Source: Arachnia propionica (GTDB lineage: Bacteria; Actinomycetota; Actinomycetes; Propionibacteriales; Propionibacteriaceae). From it: a stretch of 64,000 nucleotides of DNA. The stretch is from the NCBI RefSeq assembly GCF_037055325.1, contig NZ_CP146373.1, forward strand, positions 1,426,001 through 1,490,000, given 5' to 3'. Numbering within the stretch: position 1 is the first letter of the stretch; each line of letters opens with the position of its first letter. The notes under the pieces are model-generated. The model saw only the letters and a program-made list of their open reading frames with translations, did no database searches and was not told the origin of the DNA. Of this stretch, positions 54,870 to 63,479 are shown one piece after another. A program made the translations under genes and the position numbers.

Positions 54870-57554
54870 CTAACCCGCTCCCCCGTCATTCCAGGACTCG
54901 GCGGCACGATGGGCGAGTGGAATGCTCACCCACGTCGGTTCCCCGTCCTCGCCGTCACGAGTGCAGGCGGTGCCGAACCTGGCGACCCGATCCGACAGGC
55001 TCTGAACGGATGCTCGGGGCGGCACCCAGGTACCCGAGACCCCGCAGGCGTCGGCGATCCCGGCCAGCACCCGCTCCGGGAGCGTGACCGTCCGATGCAC
55101 GCCCGAGTCCCCGATGGTGATCATCCGCCGGGCGGCCCGAAGGACTTTCAGCGTACGCTGCGGGGCCACCCGCTCCGCCCCGTCGACGATCGCCCACCCG
55201 AGACCCTCGGGACCGAACTCGCCAAACATCTCCGCGAACCCCTCGCCGGTGGTGACGATCACCGGAACAGCCAGGAAGAAGAGCTGCCAGGCGGCCCGTA
55301 TCTTCTCGGGCTCCAGATCATCCGGGATCCTCCCGGCCACGACGTCGACAGCGGTGCCCAGCGCGCCGACCATGCGGACAGCCGTGCCGGACAGGAAGTC
55401 CTCGTGGAGCCGCATCGCGGCCAGGAAGAGCTCAGAGCGGGCGGCCTCCAGTTCGGCCTCCAGCCACGGGGCGTTGAGTTCACGTCGCTGCCCCACCCAC
55501 TGCTCATCAGGGTAGCTCTCGCCGAGTCGTCGCCGGTTCCTTGTGATCTCGCGGCGCAGCTGGTCCAGCTCGGCTCCGATGCTTTCCAGCTCCGGTTCCA
55601 TCTCGACCTGCTCCATACGCAGTTTCTCGAACCGGTCCCGGAGCTCCTCACCGCGTTCAAGTATCCGCTGGTATTCCTGCTCTGCCTCATGAAGCTCGGC
55701 TGCCGCCACGTCATGCTGTTTGCGCCACTCCCGGGCGGCGTTGCCGAAGGTGAACACAAATTCGGTCGCTCCGGGTTTGAACGCAAGCGTCCTGTAGTGC
55801 TCGGTGGTGGTTTCCGCGACCCGCTGCCTCGCCTGCTCCTCCGCCTCGTTGTTTGCCGTCTTCTCGGATTCGACGACGGCAAGTTCTTTTTCGACCTCCG
55901 GGGCGCGCCTCAGCAGGAGACGTTCACGTTCCACCAGGTTCTGATGGCTCAGCATCACGTGCCGGGCATCGATCATCGCCTGGGTCAGGCGTTTCACCTT
56001 CTTCTCGGCCTGGTGGAAGTCGTGCTTGGCCAGCCACCAGCTCTGGTGGGAGGCCTTGCCGTCGCGCCAGTCCCTCAGCCTGCCGAGCATTCTGGCGGAA
56101 CCTGCATTCCCGTCGTCGGAGCCCGGTTTGTCGAACCAGTACTCGGACCTGAAAGCCTCCCGGGCTTCTTTGTTCCCCAACCAGGCCGCGACCATTCCCC
56201 AGGCACTTTCGACGTCCTGTGCATCATCGGGCCTCCCGGCCCCTCGAATCGCGGTCGCGATGTCGGCGAAATAGTCCGCTGATTCGCGCCACGGTCGTCC
56301 GATCATCTCCCGGCCCGTGAGTTCCTCGGCGCATTTCGCTGCGGCCTCGTCGCTGTCGGAGATCACCACCGTTTCGAATCCGCAGAACTCCTCACGCAGC
56401 TGCAGGACGACGCGCTGGAACCCCTTCGCATCCTTCCAGCCGTGCTCCTCGGCAGTGAACGCCTCCATCGGGTGCGACAAAGACGCCAGCCGCCGGGCGC
56501 GTTCCACGATGTTGCCCGCCAGGATGTCGCGCAACACGACGGCTCTATCCGCGTCGGATCTCGCGTTGATGCTCATGAGGCCCTGCCCGGGAGCCAGGTC
56601 GTCCAGGACGAGGTTCGTCACGAACTGCTGTCTCAGGGTCGACGACTGCTCCGGGTCGCGGGGCCACCGACCGGCGGGAATCCGTTCCGGCAGGGTCAGA
56701 GCATCGACCGCCTCAGGATGGTCGGCGATGTCCACCCGCCCGGTCTTGTCGAGTTCCTCGTCGCGTGTCAGGTAAGCGCTCAGCGCGGCACCCAGCCGGT
56801 CATCGGTCTCCAGGGCAGCGATCACGTCATCCAGCTCCACACGGAAGCTGCTGTTCAAGAAATCGGGATCCGAAGTTTCCCGGCCCTGGTGATCATCGAT
56901 CCACTGGCTTCTCACGACGATCCGGTCCATGGACAGTTCACGGGCGCCCTCGATGCCCCAGGTTTTCTGGACGATGCGCAGCAGCTCCCTCAGGGAGCCG
57001 GCGTCATGGGGCGGTGGCAGTTCTCCCTCGATGCTCGCCCGTCTGGCCCTCTCGAAGGAGTTGATGATCTCCTCCAACCGGGCCTGCGCGGCACCGAATT
57101 CGTCGACCCATTCGACCCCAGGAACCTGACCGTGGGCGATTCTTCCGACGGCCCAGAGCGCTGATGACAGCACCGCGGAATCTGGGATGATCCTCCCGTC
57201 CTCGTCCAGGACCAGGCCCACACAGGCGCCCCTTCCCGCGGGACGTCCGGCATGTTCGGTGTCGTCCTCCGAGATCTTGCGGAGCCAGTCGTAGGTGTCC
57301 TTGAAGCGGTACACCCCCAGGAAGACGAGGTGACGCCACGCCCCGGGTCCTCGTGTTCGTCCGCCCGATGAAGGTGTCAGTGCCTCCCAGGGCAATGGAC
57401 TGGACGGGGTCCAGTCGATCACCTGTTCGTTCCCGGTCCCTTCCGTCAAAGCAATCGGGTCGGGCATCTGCTGCGGGCTGAACAGCTCCAGCAACCGCCA
57501 GAACGCGAGGATCCGGCGGCGCTCATCATCAAGAAGGCCCGGCATGCCTACCAT
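54870..57554 (-). CDS. Helicase-family protein with lost ATPase motifs (pseudoenzyme candidate)
   Basis: An uninterrupted 894-aa protein. N-terminal blocks (LLELFSPQQMPDPIALTE, FLGVYRFKDTYDWL, VLSSALWAVGRI) match large DNA2/NAM7-type bacterial helicases. Where that family has GPPGTGKTT before LLRD, this protein reads INARSDADRAVVLRDILAGN: the P-loop is gone. Walker B reads WAIVDGAERV rather than a DEAxQA form, and the GDPLQ motif reads IGDSGV. A long coiled-coil insert occupies about residues 520-720. It ends shortly after WVSIPLAHRA, so the second RecA domain is missing. The start (ATG at 57554 or 57545) is uncertain. Probably non-catalytic if expressed. Confidence 0.8.
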   Translation of the reverse strand: MVGMPGLLDDERRRILAFWRLLELFSPQQMPDPIALTEGTGNEQVIDWTPSSPLPWEALTPSSGGRTRGPGAWRHLVFLGVYRFKDTYDWLRKISEDDTEHAGRPAGRGACVGLVLDEDGRIIPDSAVLSSALWAVGRIAHGQVPGVEWVDEFGAAQARLEEIINSFERARRASIEGELPPPHDAGSLRELLRIVQKTWGIEGARELSMDRIVVRSQWIDDHQGRETSDPDFLNSSFRVELDDVIAALETDDRLGAALSAYLTRDEELDKTGRVDIADHPEAVDALTLPERIPAGRWPRDPEQSSTLRQQFVTNLVLDDLAPGQGLMSINARSDADRAVVLRDILAGNIVERARRLASLSHPMEAFTAEEHGWKDAKGFQRVVLQLREEFCGFETVVISDSDEAAAKCAEELTGREMIGRPWRESADYFADIATAIRGAGRPDDAQDVESAWGMVAAWLGNKEAREAFRSEYWFDKPGSDDGNAGSARMLGRLRDWRDGKASHQSWWLAKHDFHQAEKKVKRLTQAMIDARHVMLSHQNLVERERLLLRRAPEVEKELAVVESEKTANNEAEEQARQRVAETTTEHYRTLAFKPGATEFVFTFGNAAREWRKQHDVAAAELHEAEQEYQRILERGEELRDRFEKLRMEQVEMEPELESIGAELDQLRREITRNRRRLGESYPDEQWVGQRRELNAPWLEAELEAARSELFLAAMRLHEDFLSGTAVRMVGALGTAVDVVAGRIPDDLEPEKIRAAWQLFFLAVPVIVTTGEGFAEMFGEFGPEGLGWAIVDGAERVAPQRTLKVLRAARRMITIGDSGVHRTVTLPERVLAGIADACGVSGTWVPPRASVQSLSDRVARFGTACTRDGEDGEPTWVSIPLAHRAAESWNDGGAG

Positions 57555-57609
57555 CTTGCCGTTCCCGCCCGTCAAACGCACTTGGCCACTTGTCCGACGA
57601 CATACAGGA

Positions 57610-58197
57610 TCAATCCGGTCGGGCGATCCGGCGGGCCGCCCGCACCACTGATTCCCTGCGCCTGGCACGCTCCGCTTCGGTGTCGGAACCGGTCAGCATG
57701 CGAGCCACCTGTGGCACGGAGGACCACCACCCGGCGAGCGACAGGATGAGGAAGATCATGTGATCCGCATCGATCTCCTCGGTGACGCTGCCTGCCCGCT
57801 GCCCTGCCTCGACCGCGGCCGTCTTGTCCCTGTACCGCCCCATCCGTTGTTCGTCGTCGGGGTTCCCCGCGTCGAAGGCAAGCCCTTCCCAGCGCAACAG
57901 ACGTTCAAGCTCTGGATGCTCCAGGTGATAGTCGTAGACCCGTCCCGCGTATTCCCCGACGTCCTCGGTGGCGAATGACTCCACCGGCACCGCCTGCGCG
58001 ACCTTGACGAGTTCGTCGCGAAGCACGTGGGTGAACAGGTCGCGTTTACCACCGAAGTAGTTGTAGATACGTTCCTTGTTGACCCCGGCCACTCCCGCGA
58101 TCCGCTCGATGGTGGTGCCATCCGGCCCGTGGGCGGCGAATTCTGCAGCAGCCGCGTCGAGGATGCGGCGTTTCGTCGCTTCTGTGTCCCAGGCCAT
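57610..58197 (-). CDS. TetR-family regulator of the adjacent MFS gene
   Basis: A 195-aa TetR protein. The HTH is RRILDAAAAEFAAHGPDGTTIERIAGVAGVNKERIYNYFGGKRDLF at residues 10-55. The ligand domain follows with LLRWEGLAFDAGNPDDEQRMGRY near 100 and a C-terminal helix LILSLAGWWSSVPQVARML. It is divergent from an MFS exporter across about 103 bp carrying two palindromes, so it most likely represses that gene and its own. Confidence 0.92.
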   Translation of the reverse strand: MAWDTEATKRRILDAAAAEFAAHGPDGTTIERIAGVAGVNKERIYNYFGGKRDLFTHVLRDELVKVAQAVPVESFATEDVGEYAGRVYDYHLEHPELERLLRWEGLAFDAGNPDDEQRMGRYRDKTAAVEAGQRAGSVTEEIDADHMIFLILSLAGWWSSVPQVARMLTGSDTEAERARRRESVVRAARRIARPD

Positions 58198-58223
58198 GCC
58201 TCATTCCCACTCACCGTGTCATC

Positions 58224-58241
58224 ACCAACGCAAGGGTTGGT
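58224..58241. promoter_or_regulatory. Secondary TetR operator
   Basis: ACCAAC and GTTGGT are inverted around a 6-bp spacer, a weaker relative of the main palindrome 40 bp downstream (both contain CCAACG and GTTGG). It is nearest to the TetR gene start at 58197 and probably serves autorepression. Confidence 0.6.
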
Positions 58242-58264
58242 CTTTCGGGGCAACCGTACTACGC

Positions 58265-58292
58265 TCAATTCCAACGTAAACGTTGGAATTGA
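58265..58292. promoter_or_regulatory. Primary TetR operator, 28-bp perfect palindrome
   Basis: TCAATTCCAACGT and ACGTTGGAATTGA form 13-bp perfect arms around AA. It sits directly before the GAGGTGG ribosome binding site and ATG of the MFS gene, so a bound repressor would block transcription or its first steps. Confidence 0.8.
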
Positions 58293-58300
58293 GGTGGATC

Positions 58301-59536
58301 ATGTCACACACGTACTCGGCCACGACCAACCCACCCCGGCAGGACACGGGAAACCGCAGCGACAGCGAATTCCCGGCGGGCCTCGGAACGGTGACCGTGT
58401 TGGTCATCACGGCCCTGGCGGTGTTGTCCCAGCTCTACGCGGCAATTCCTCTGCTGACGCCGGTCGGGGAGGCGCTGGGCGGCAGTGCGACCTTCGCTCT
58501 CTCGACCGGCTACGGACTCTGCTACGCGGTCGGGTTCCTCCTGTGGGGACCAGTTGCAGATCGTTACGGCCACCGACGGGTCATGCTCATCGGCTTGTGT
58601 CTTCTGGTGTCCGCGACCCTCGCGTGCGGGCTCACCACATCGCTTCCAGCCCTGGCCCTGGCTCGCGGGGCGCAGGGGCTGATGGCCTCCAGTTTTCCGC
58701 CGGTCGCGCTGGCCTACCTGAGTGAGGCGGTGGCTCCCCGGCACCGGGCAACGGCCATCGGGGCCATGTCCACCGCCTTCCTCGTAGCGGGGATCACTGG
58801 GCAGATCGGTGCGCAGGCCATCACCCAGCGGTTCGGTTGGCCATGGGTGTTCCTCGGCAGCACCTGCCTGCTCACGATCTGCGCCCTGGCGGTCGCCTGG
58901 CTGACACGCGAGCACCAGCACACCCGGGTCGCAGGAGGCCCGGGAGAGCAGTTCCTCACCATCGCCCGGCTTCTCGTCCGGAGTGACGTGCTGTGCCTGT
59001 GTAGCGCGCACCTGACGCTTCTGTTGTCGTTCGTCGCCATGTACACCGGCCTCAGCCTGCACCTGACGGCCTCAGGACACGGTCCCGGGGTGCTGTTCCT
59101 GATCCGCCTGGCGGGCCTACCAGGCATGTTCGTGGCCTTGGCAGCTGGTCCGCTGGGGCGCCTTCTGGGAGGCGATGCGGGTCTGGCACGGGCAGGTTTC
59201 CTGATCGCCGCCGCGGGACTCATCACGGAGGCGCTCACCCCTGGAACACTGCTCGGGTTGGGAGCGACCAGCCTCCTCTTCGTCATCGGGATCGCGCTAG
59301 CGGTACCGGCCATGATCAACCTGTTCGGACAGGCCGCGGCACCTCGGCGGGGAAGCGGCATGGCGGTCAATGGTTTCATCCTGTTCATCGGCGCCAGTCT
59401 CGGCCCGCTCCTCGCGACCGCTGGCCTCGGTTTCCCGATCCTGCTGCTCATCCTTGCGATGCTCTTGGGGACGGCTGCCACCCTTGTGACCTTTTCCGCG
59501 CACCTGGTCTCCCGGAAGAACGAGGTTGTCGCATGA
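58301..59536 (+). CDS. MFS exporter, 12-helix, under TetR control
   Basis: A 411-aa transporter with about 12 hydrophobic segments. Motif A is GPVADRYGHRRVMLIGLCLLV near residue 86, followed by LALARGAQGLMASSFPPVALAYL near 120 (motif B with Arg) and AGITGQIGAQAITQRFGWPWVFL near 165. The ATG at 58301 is nine bases past the palindrome and has GAGGTGG four bases upstream. It overlaps the following NAD(P)-binding gene by four bases. Induced export of a toxic small molecule is the probable role. Confidence 0.9.
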   Translation: MSHTYSATTNPPRQDTGNRSDSEFPAGLGTVTVLVITALAVLSQLYAAIPLLTPVGEALGGSATFALSTGYGLCYAVGFLLWGPVADRYGHRRVMLIGLCLLVSATLACGLTTSLPALALARGAQGLMASSFPPVALAYLSEAVAPRHRATAIGAMSTAFLVAGITGQIGAQAITQRFGWPWVFLGSTCLLTICALAVAWLTREHQHTRVAGGPGEQFLTIARLLVRSDVLCLCSAHLTLLLSFVAMYTGLSLHLTASGHGPGVLFLIRLAGLPGMFVALAAGPLGRLLGGDAGLARAGFLIAAAGLITEALTPGTLLGLGATSLLFVIGIALAVPAMINLFGQAAAPRRGSGMAVNGFILFIGASLGPLLATAGLGFPILLLILAMLLGTAATLVTFSAHLVSRKNEVVA

Positions 59537-60180
59537 AACGGGTGCTCGTGCTGGGCGCGACGGGCCGTTCCGGTTCCGCCGTGATCTCCCACCTGTCCGG
59601 CCGGGTGGAAATCGTCGCCGGGCTGCGCACAGACGTTGATCGCAGCCGTCTCCCCGGGGACGCCGGCATCACCGGAACTGCACTGGTCGACCTGGCATCG
59701 ATCGCAACCCTGCAGCGGGCGATGCGCGACATGAATGCCGTGGTGAACGCGATCCGACTCCGGGAGGACATTCCCGCCACGGCTCTGGTCGCCCTCCACC
59801 ACCTCATCCTCGATGCGGCACCCAGTACCCACCCACCCTTGGTCGTGACCGTCGGTGGTGCAGGTTCACTGCACCTGCCCGGCGGGCGGAGGTTCTGGCA
59901 GTCGCCGGCCTTCCCCACTCGGACACTGCCACGGGGCCGCGCCCACGCCGAGCTGCGCGACCACCTGGAGGCGGGGACTGCAGGTGGACACTGGGCCTAC
60001 CTGATTCCACCCCCTGCCTTCGTCCCTGAGGGTCAGGCCACGGGCAGCTACCGGGTGTGGCGCCCATCCGAGGACGAGTCGGAATTCACCCACCGCTCCA
60101 TCGGCTACACCGACTTCGCACTGGCGCTCGCCGATGCGGTCGAACAGGGCTGGACGGGCACCTGTCTCGTAGGCACCTGA
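59533..60180 (+). CDS. NAD(P)-binding oxidoreductase (NmrA/SDR-like)
   Basis: A 215-aa Rossmann-fold protein starting KRVLVLGATGRSGSAVISHL (GxTGxxG-type loop). The pattern GRVEIVAGLRTDVDRSRLPG gives strand 2. There is VTVGGAGSLHLPGG in the middle and RSIGYTDFALALADAVEQ near the end, as in the short NAD(P)H-binding family. A catalytic Tyr-x-x-x-Lys is not evident, so it may be a flavin- or quinone-type reductase or a regulator. It is cotranscribed with the MFS gene (ATGA overlap). Confidence 0.82.
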   Translation: MKRVLVLGATGRSGSAVISHLSGRVEIVAGLRTDVDRSRLPGDAGITGTALVDLASIATLQRAMRDMNAVVNAIRLREDIPATALVALHHLILDAAPSTHPPLVVTVGGAGSLHLPGGRRFWQSPAFPTRTLPRGRAHAELRDHLEAGTAGGHWAYLIPPPAFVPEGQATGSYRVWRPSEDESEFTHRSIGYTDFALALADAVEQGWTGTCLVGT

Positions 60181-60189
60181 GCGACGGCG

Positions 60190-61008
60190 TCACGCACCCG
60201 GGCTCTGGTAGTGCCGCGACATGCGGTGGAAAAGCGCCAGCGACAAGGGGAACAGCACCCAGCCCATCAGAGGTGATGCCCACACTAGCCATGCAGGAAG
60301 CGGCACCTCTGCGACCCGGTCGAGCAGGGCGGTCGTGGGCAGGTAGGCGACGAACCCGAGAGGGAAGACGAAGCAGAGAAACAGCAGACCCTCCGGCCCG
60401 AAGATGGTCAGCGGGTAGATGCCGAAGGTGGTGACGATCCGGTCGGCCTGGATCTGCATGATCCTGGCACCCCCGCCACGGAATGCCAGCGACCCGATCA
60501 CCATCTGGACGGCGGTCTCCACCAGCCCTCCCCCGACGACCGCCGCCACGACGTAGCCGAGTCTCCACCACGTCCACTCGACGGGTGCGAGGAGCCCGAA
60601 CCCAACCAGGGCCGCCAAACCCAGCAGTCCGTCGCCCACCGTGAGGACGTTGAAACGCCGGGTGATGATCTGGATGAACCGGTCGACGGGTCTGAGCAGC
60701 AGCAGGTCGAACTCTCCCTCGCGCACCAGCTGTGTGGTCTCCAGCAGGCCACCGAAGGGCATCACGTAGAACGAGTGAGCGGCCAGCCGGATCCCGACCA
60801 GCAGGCCCAGCTCCGCGAAACCCCAGCCGCCGATCAGCCCGAAACCGTTCAACAGCAGCGCCAGGAAGACGACATTGATGCCCTGGTAGGTCAGACCGCC
60901 GATGAGGCCGACGAATAGATTCGCTCGGTACTGGGTTTGAGCGCGCAGAGCAGCCCTCTCCAGCACCCACCAGGCGCGCAGCGCACCGGGGAGTCGTCGT
61001 TCAGCCAC
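60190..61008 (-). CDS. ABC-2-type permease (DUF990-like), second
   Basis: A 272-aa membrane protein with six hydrophobic segments, opening WWVLERAALRAQTQYRANLF. ELGLLVGIRLAAHSFYVMPFGGLLETTQLVREGEFDLLLLRPVDRFIQII near 70 is the conserved loop of this permease type. It overlaps the preceding permease gene by eight bases and is the last gene of the ATPase–permease–permease operon. Confidence 0.88.
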   Translation of the reverse strand: MAERRLPGALRAWWVLERAALRAQTQYRANLFVGLIGGLTYQGINVVFLALLLNGFGLIGGWGFAELGLLVGIRLAAHSFYVMPFGGLLETTQLVREGEFDLLLLRPVDRFIQIITRRFNVLTVGDGLLGLAALVGFGLLAPVEWTWWRLGYVVAAVVGGGLVETAVQMVIGSLAFRGGGARIMQIQADRIVTTFGIYPLTIFGPEGLLFLCFVFPLGFVAYLPTTALLDRVAEVPLPAWLVWASPLMGWVLFPLSLALFHRMSRHYQSPGA

Positions 61009-61798
61009 CGAGGACCACCACCCTGCGTTCGGCGCGCCGCCACACCACGTGAATCAGTCCCGCAAACACCGCGATCCACACCACCTGACCGGCGATCGCC
61101 AGCCATGCCTCGGTTCCGTCGAGCTGCCCGAAGTAGATCGACAACGGCGTGAACATCTGGGCGCGGAAGGGCAGCCAGTCGAGGACGGCGGCGAACCAGC
61201 CGGGCATGAACCACAACGGGACCAACGCCCCCGAGAGTAGCCCCGAGCCAAGCCGGTACAGCATGTTGTAGCCGCCCGTCTCCAGCGACCAGAAACACGT
61301 CAACGACATCAGCAAGTTCATCAGCAGCACGATGACCACCCCCAGCAGCGTCGCCAGCAGCCACTGGGGCACCGTTGGGATGGACGGCGGCAGGCTCAGC
61401 GTCCCGGTCAGCACCGCCCAGGCCAGGCCTGCGGCCGCGATCGGCAGTTGCGCCAGGAAGGTGCCGACGTTGTGTGACAGCACCTGCGGGACCAGTCCGA
61501 GGGGTCGCGTCATGTCCACCCCCACCTGCCCTTTGCGTACCCGCATTTCCAGACCGGAGAAATGCCAGGGCAGCAACGCGATCTGTAGGCAGGCGGCCAG
61601 CACCGCGTAGCTGACGGCCTGTCTGGGGTCGATGCCGTTGACTGACGCCGAATCGCCGTAGACGGCCCTCCACACCACGCCGAGCAACCAGACCTGGATC
61701 CACAGCCCGGCGATCGCCATCACCATGTCGAGGCGATAGGTCCACGAGGTTTTCACCGAGTTGCGGACAGTTGCCCGCACAGCGACCCACGCGTTCAC
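61001..61798 (-). CDS. ABC-2-type permease (DUF990-like), first
   Basis: A 265-aa membrane protein with six hydrophobic segments. It starts VAVRATVRNSVKTSWTYRLD and contains EMRVRKGQVGVDMTRPLGLVPQVL near residue 82, the same position as the corresponding loop in the sister permease. Its ATGA overlaps the ATPase stop. The pair should form a heterodimeric channel. Confidence 0.88.
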   Translation of the reverse strand: MNAWVAVRATVRNSVKTSWTYRLDMVMAIAGLWIQVWLLGVVWRAVYGDSASVNGIDPRQAVSYAVLAACLQIALLPWHFSGLEMRVRKGQVGVDMTRPLGLVPQVLSHNVGTFLAQLPIAAAGLAWAVLTGTLSLPPSIPTVPQWLLATLLGVVIVLLMNLLMSLTCFWSLETGGYNMLYRLGSGLLSGALVPLWFMPGWFAAVLDWLPFRAQMFTPLSIYFGQLDGTEAWLAIAGQVVWIAVFAGLIHVVWRRAERRVVVLGG

Positions 61799-62823
61799 CG
61801 GGACGCGGCCTCGTCGTAGATCCGGGCGACCACGTCGTCCAGGCTCGCCTCGGCCACTGCCAGGTCGGTGATCCGCCAGCGTGCGGTGACGGCGGCTATC
61901 AGGTCGGGGGTGCCGACCCGTTCCGGATCGTGGGTGAGCACGGCTTTGCCGTCCACCACCGTGGCGGTGGTGCCGTCCACCCGAATCAGCGCCGGGTCGA
62001 CGTCGGCAGCCGGGGTGACGGTCAGGGTGCGTTCCCGCACGTAGCGGTGCTTCAGGTCCTCAAGGGAGCCGTCGAACAGCACCGTTCCCCGGTCGATCAT
62101 GATGATGCGCCGACACAGCGCCTCCACGTCGTCCATATCGTGGGTGGTGAGGATGACCGTGGTGCCCAGTTGTTCGTTGATGCCCGCGACGAACTCGCGG
62201 ATGCGGCGTTTCGCGACGATGTCGAGGCCGACGGTGGGTTCGTCGAGGAAGACGACCTCGGGTGAGTGCAGCAGCGCAGCCACCAGGTCTCCGCGCATCC
62301 GCTGCCCCAGGGACAGGAATCGCACCGGGGAGTCGAGGAAATCGGCCATGTCCAGCAGCTCGGTGAACATTCTGAGGCGCTGCTGGTAGTCCGCGTCGGC
62401 GATGCCGTAGAGGTCGCGGATCAGTTCGAACGAGTCGCGCAACGGCAGGTCGTACCACAGCTGGCTTCGCTGTCCGAAGACCGCTCCGATGTGGGCGGCG
62501 TTGGCGCGACGGTCCTGCCACGGCACCCGACCCGCCACCTCGACCACACCCGAGGTGGGTACGAGGATTCCGGTGAGCATCTTGATGGTGGTGGATTTCC
62601 CCGCCCCGTTAGCTCCCAGGTAACCGACGAGTTCCCCCGCCGCGATGTCGAAGGACACGTCGTGGACGGCGACTTTCTCCACCTTCCTGCGGATGAAGAG
62701 CCGACGCACCGCCTTGAACCGTCCCTCGGGTTCTTCGGGTCGCTGGAAGACTTTCCTCAGGTCGCGCACATGGATCAGCGGAGGGGATGTGATCGGTTCA
62801 TCCGGCTCTGGGTTCGGATTCAC
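61795..62823 (-). CDS. ABC-2 exporter ATP-binding protein
   Basis: ATPase of the two-permease exporter, about 342 aa. Walker A is LGANGAGKSTTIKMLTGIL near residue 72, Q-loop GAVFGQRSQLWYDLPLRDSF near 112, signature FLSLGQRMRGDLVAALLHSPE near 155 (LSLGQ variant), Walker B VVFLDEPTVGLDIVAKRRIREF near 175 and switch VILTTHDMDDVEALC near 205. The start is uncertain; a GTG at 62823 fits family length although no good ribosome binding site is seen, and an in-frame ATG at 62871 is an alternative. The substrate is unknown. Confidence 0.92.
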   Translation of the reverse strand: MNPNPEPDEPITSPPLIHVRDLRKVFQRPEEPEGRFKAVRRLFIRRKVEKVAVHDVSFDIAAGELVGYLGANGAGKSTTIKMLTGILVPTSGVVEVAGRVPWQDRRANAAHIGAVFGQRSQLWYDLPLRDSFELIRDLYGIADADYQQRLRMFTELLDMADFLDSPVRFLSLGQRMRGDLVAALLHSPEVVFLDEPTVGLDIVAKRRIREFVAGINEQLGTTVILTTHDMDDVEALCRRIIMIDRGTVLFDGSLEDLKHRYVRERTLTVTPAADVDPALIRVDGTTATVVDGKAVLTHDPERVGTPDLIAAVTARWRITDLAVAEASLDDVVARIYDEAASR

Positions 62824-62997
62824 GACGCGAACGCTAGCATCCGACCGGCATGTTTCCCTTCCAGCGCGCATCCAACCGGTTCGCGGAGTGATGCCCGATC
62901 TGCGACCGGTGATGCGGAATCCGACACAGGTCACGGACAGGAGCGCGCTTGTCGGGCGGGAAGGATAGGAATTCTCACCGCCGCGGATTCACCAGCG

Positions 62998-63258
62998 CTA
63001 CCGCTCATTCCGCGATCGTCGGTCTTTCTTCAGGAGACGGGAGGCGCGCTGCGAAATCTCCACGCCAACAGTAGCCGCAAGAGCTCCGACCAGCAGGTTG
63101 GCAAATTTATCCGTCCCCCACTGTGACACAAGGAATCCCGCCATCAGGGTCAACGAGTAGGCGATTCTGAACCCCACGGTGTATTCACTGTTTCGTGACG
63201 CATATGTTTTGTACGTGACGACACCGACCAGGCCGACGAAGAGCATTCGAGGGCCCAC
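62998..63258 (-). CDS. Small membrane protein, unknown function
   Basis: An 86-aa protein with two to three hydrophobic segments (residues 4-16, 32-44, 52-66) and a basic C-terminus (RLLKKDRRSRNER). No family is recognised. The start codon is 18 bp from a 69-bp element bounded by inverted TTATTCACAG. Support is the membrane pattern and lack of overlap with any better frame. Confidence 0.55.
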   Translation of the reverse strand: MGPRMLFVGLVGVVTYKTYASRNSEYTVGFRIAYSLTLMAGFLVSQWGTDKFANLLVGALAATVGVEISQRASRLLKKDRRSRNER

Positions 63259-63275
63259 CGCTCGGACAGAAAGAC

Positions 63276-63344
63276 TTATTCACAGGCAGCGCGCCAGTCA
63301 GCGGAACCTTTAATCAGAGCACGCTTCAGGATAGCTGTGAATAA
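63276..63344. repeat. Dispersed element bounded by inverted TTATTCACAG, copy 2
   Basis: A 69-bp intergenic element begins TTATTCACAG and ends CTGTGAATAA, a perfect 10-bp inverted repeat. The first 12 and last 32 bases are closely similar to copy 1 at 47125-47190 in the same orientation, whereas the middle differs. It lies just upstream of the 86-aa membrane protein gene. Confidence 0.6.
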
Positions 63345-63413
63345 ACCTCATCGTTCACATGATCACTTTCACCCACACCAGGCGACACATCAGCCATTGT
63401 CACCCTCCAGCCC

Positions 63414-63460
63414 GATCCGCTGATCTCGTCCACGCCCCCGAAGAGCGAGATCAGCGGATC
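63414..63460 (-). terminator. 15-bp perfect hairpin
   Basis: GATCCGCTGATCTCG and CGAGATCAGCGGATC pair perfectly around a 17-base loop, 19 bp past the stop of the minus-strand gene ending at 63480. No T tract follows. Confidence 0.68.
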
Positions 63461-63479
63461 AGGCAACAGCATTCCAGGT

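Noticed and set aside
47125-63344. A complete integrative island between the two repeats
   Set aside because: No integrase, transposase or tRNA target is present at either end, so mobility cannot be claimed; kept only as a possibility in the repeat finding.
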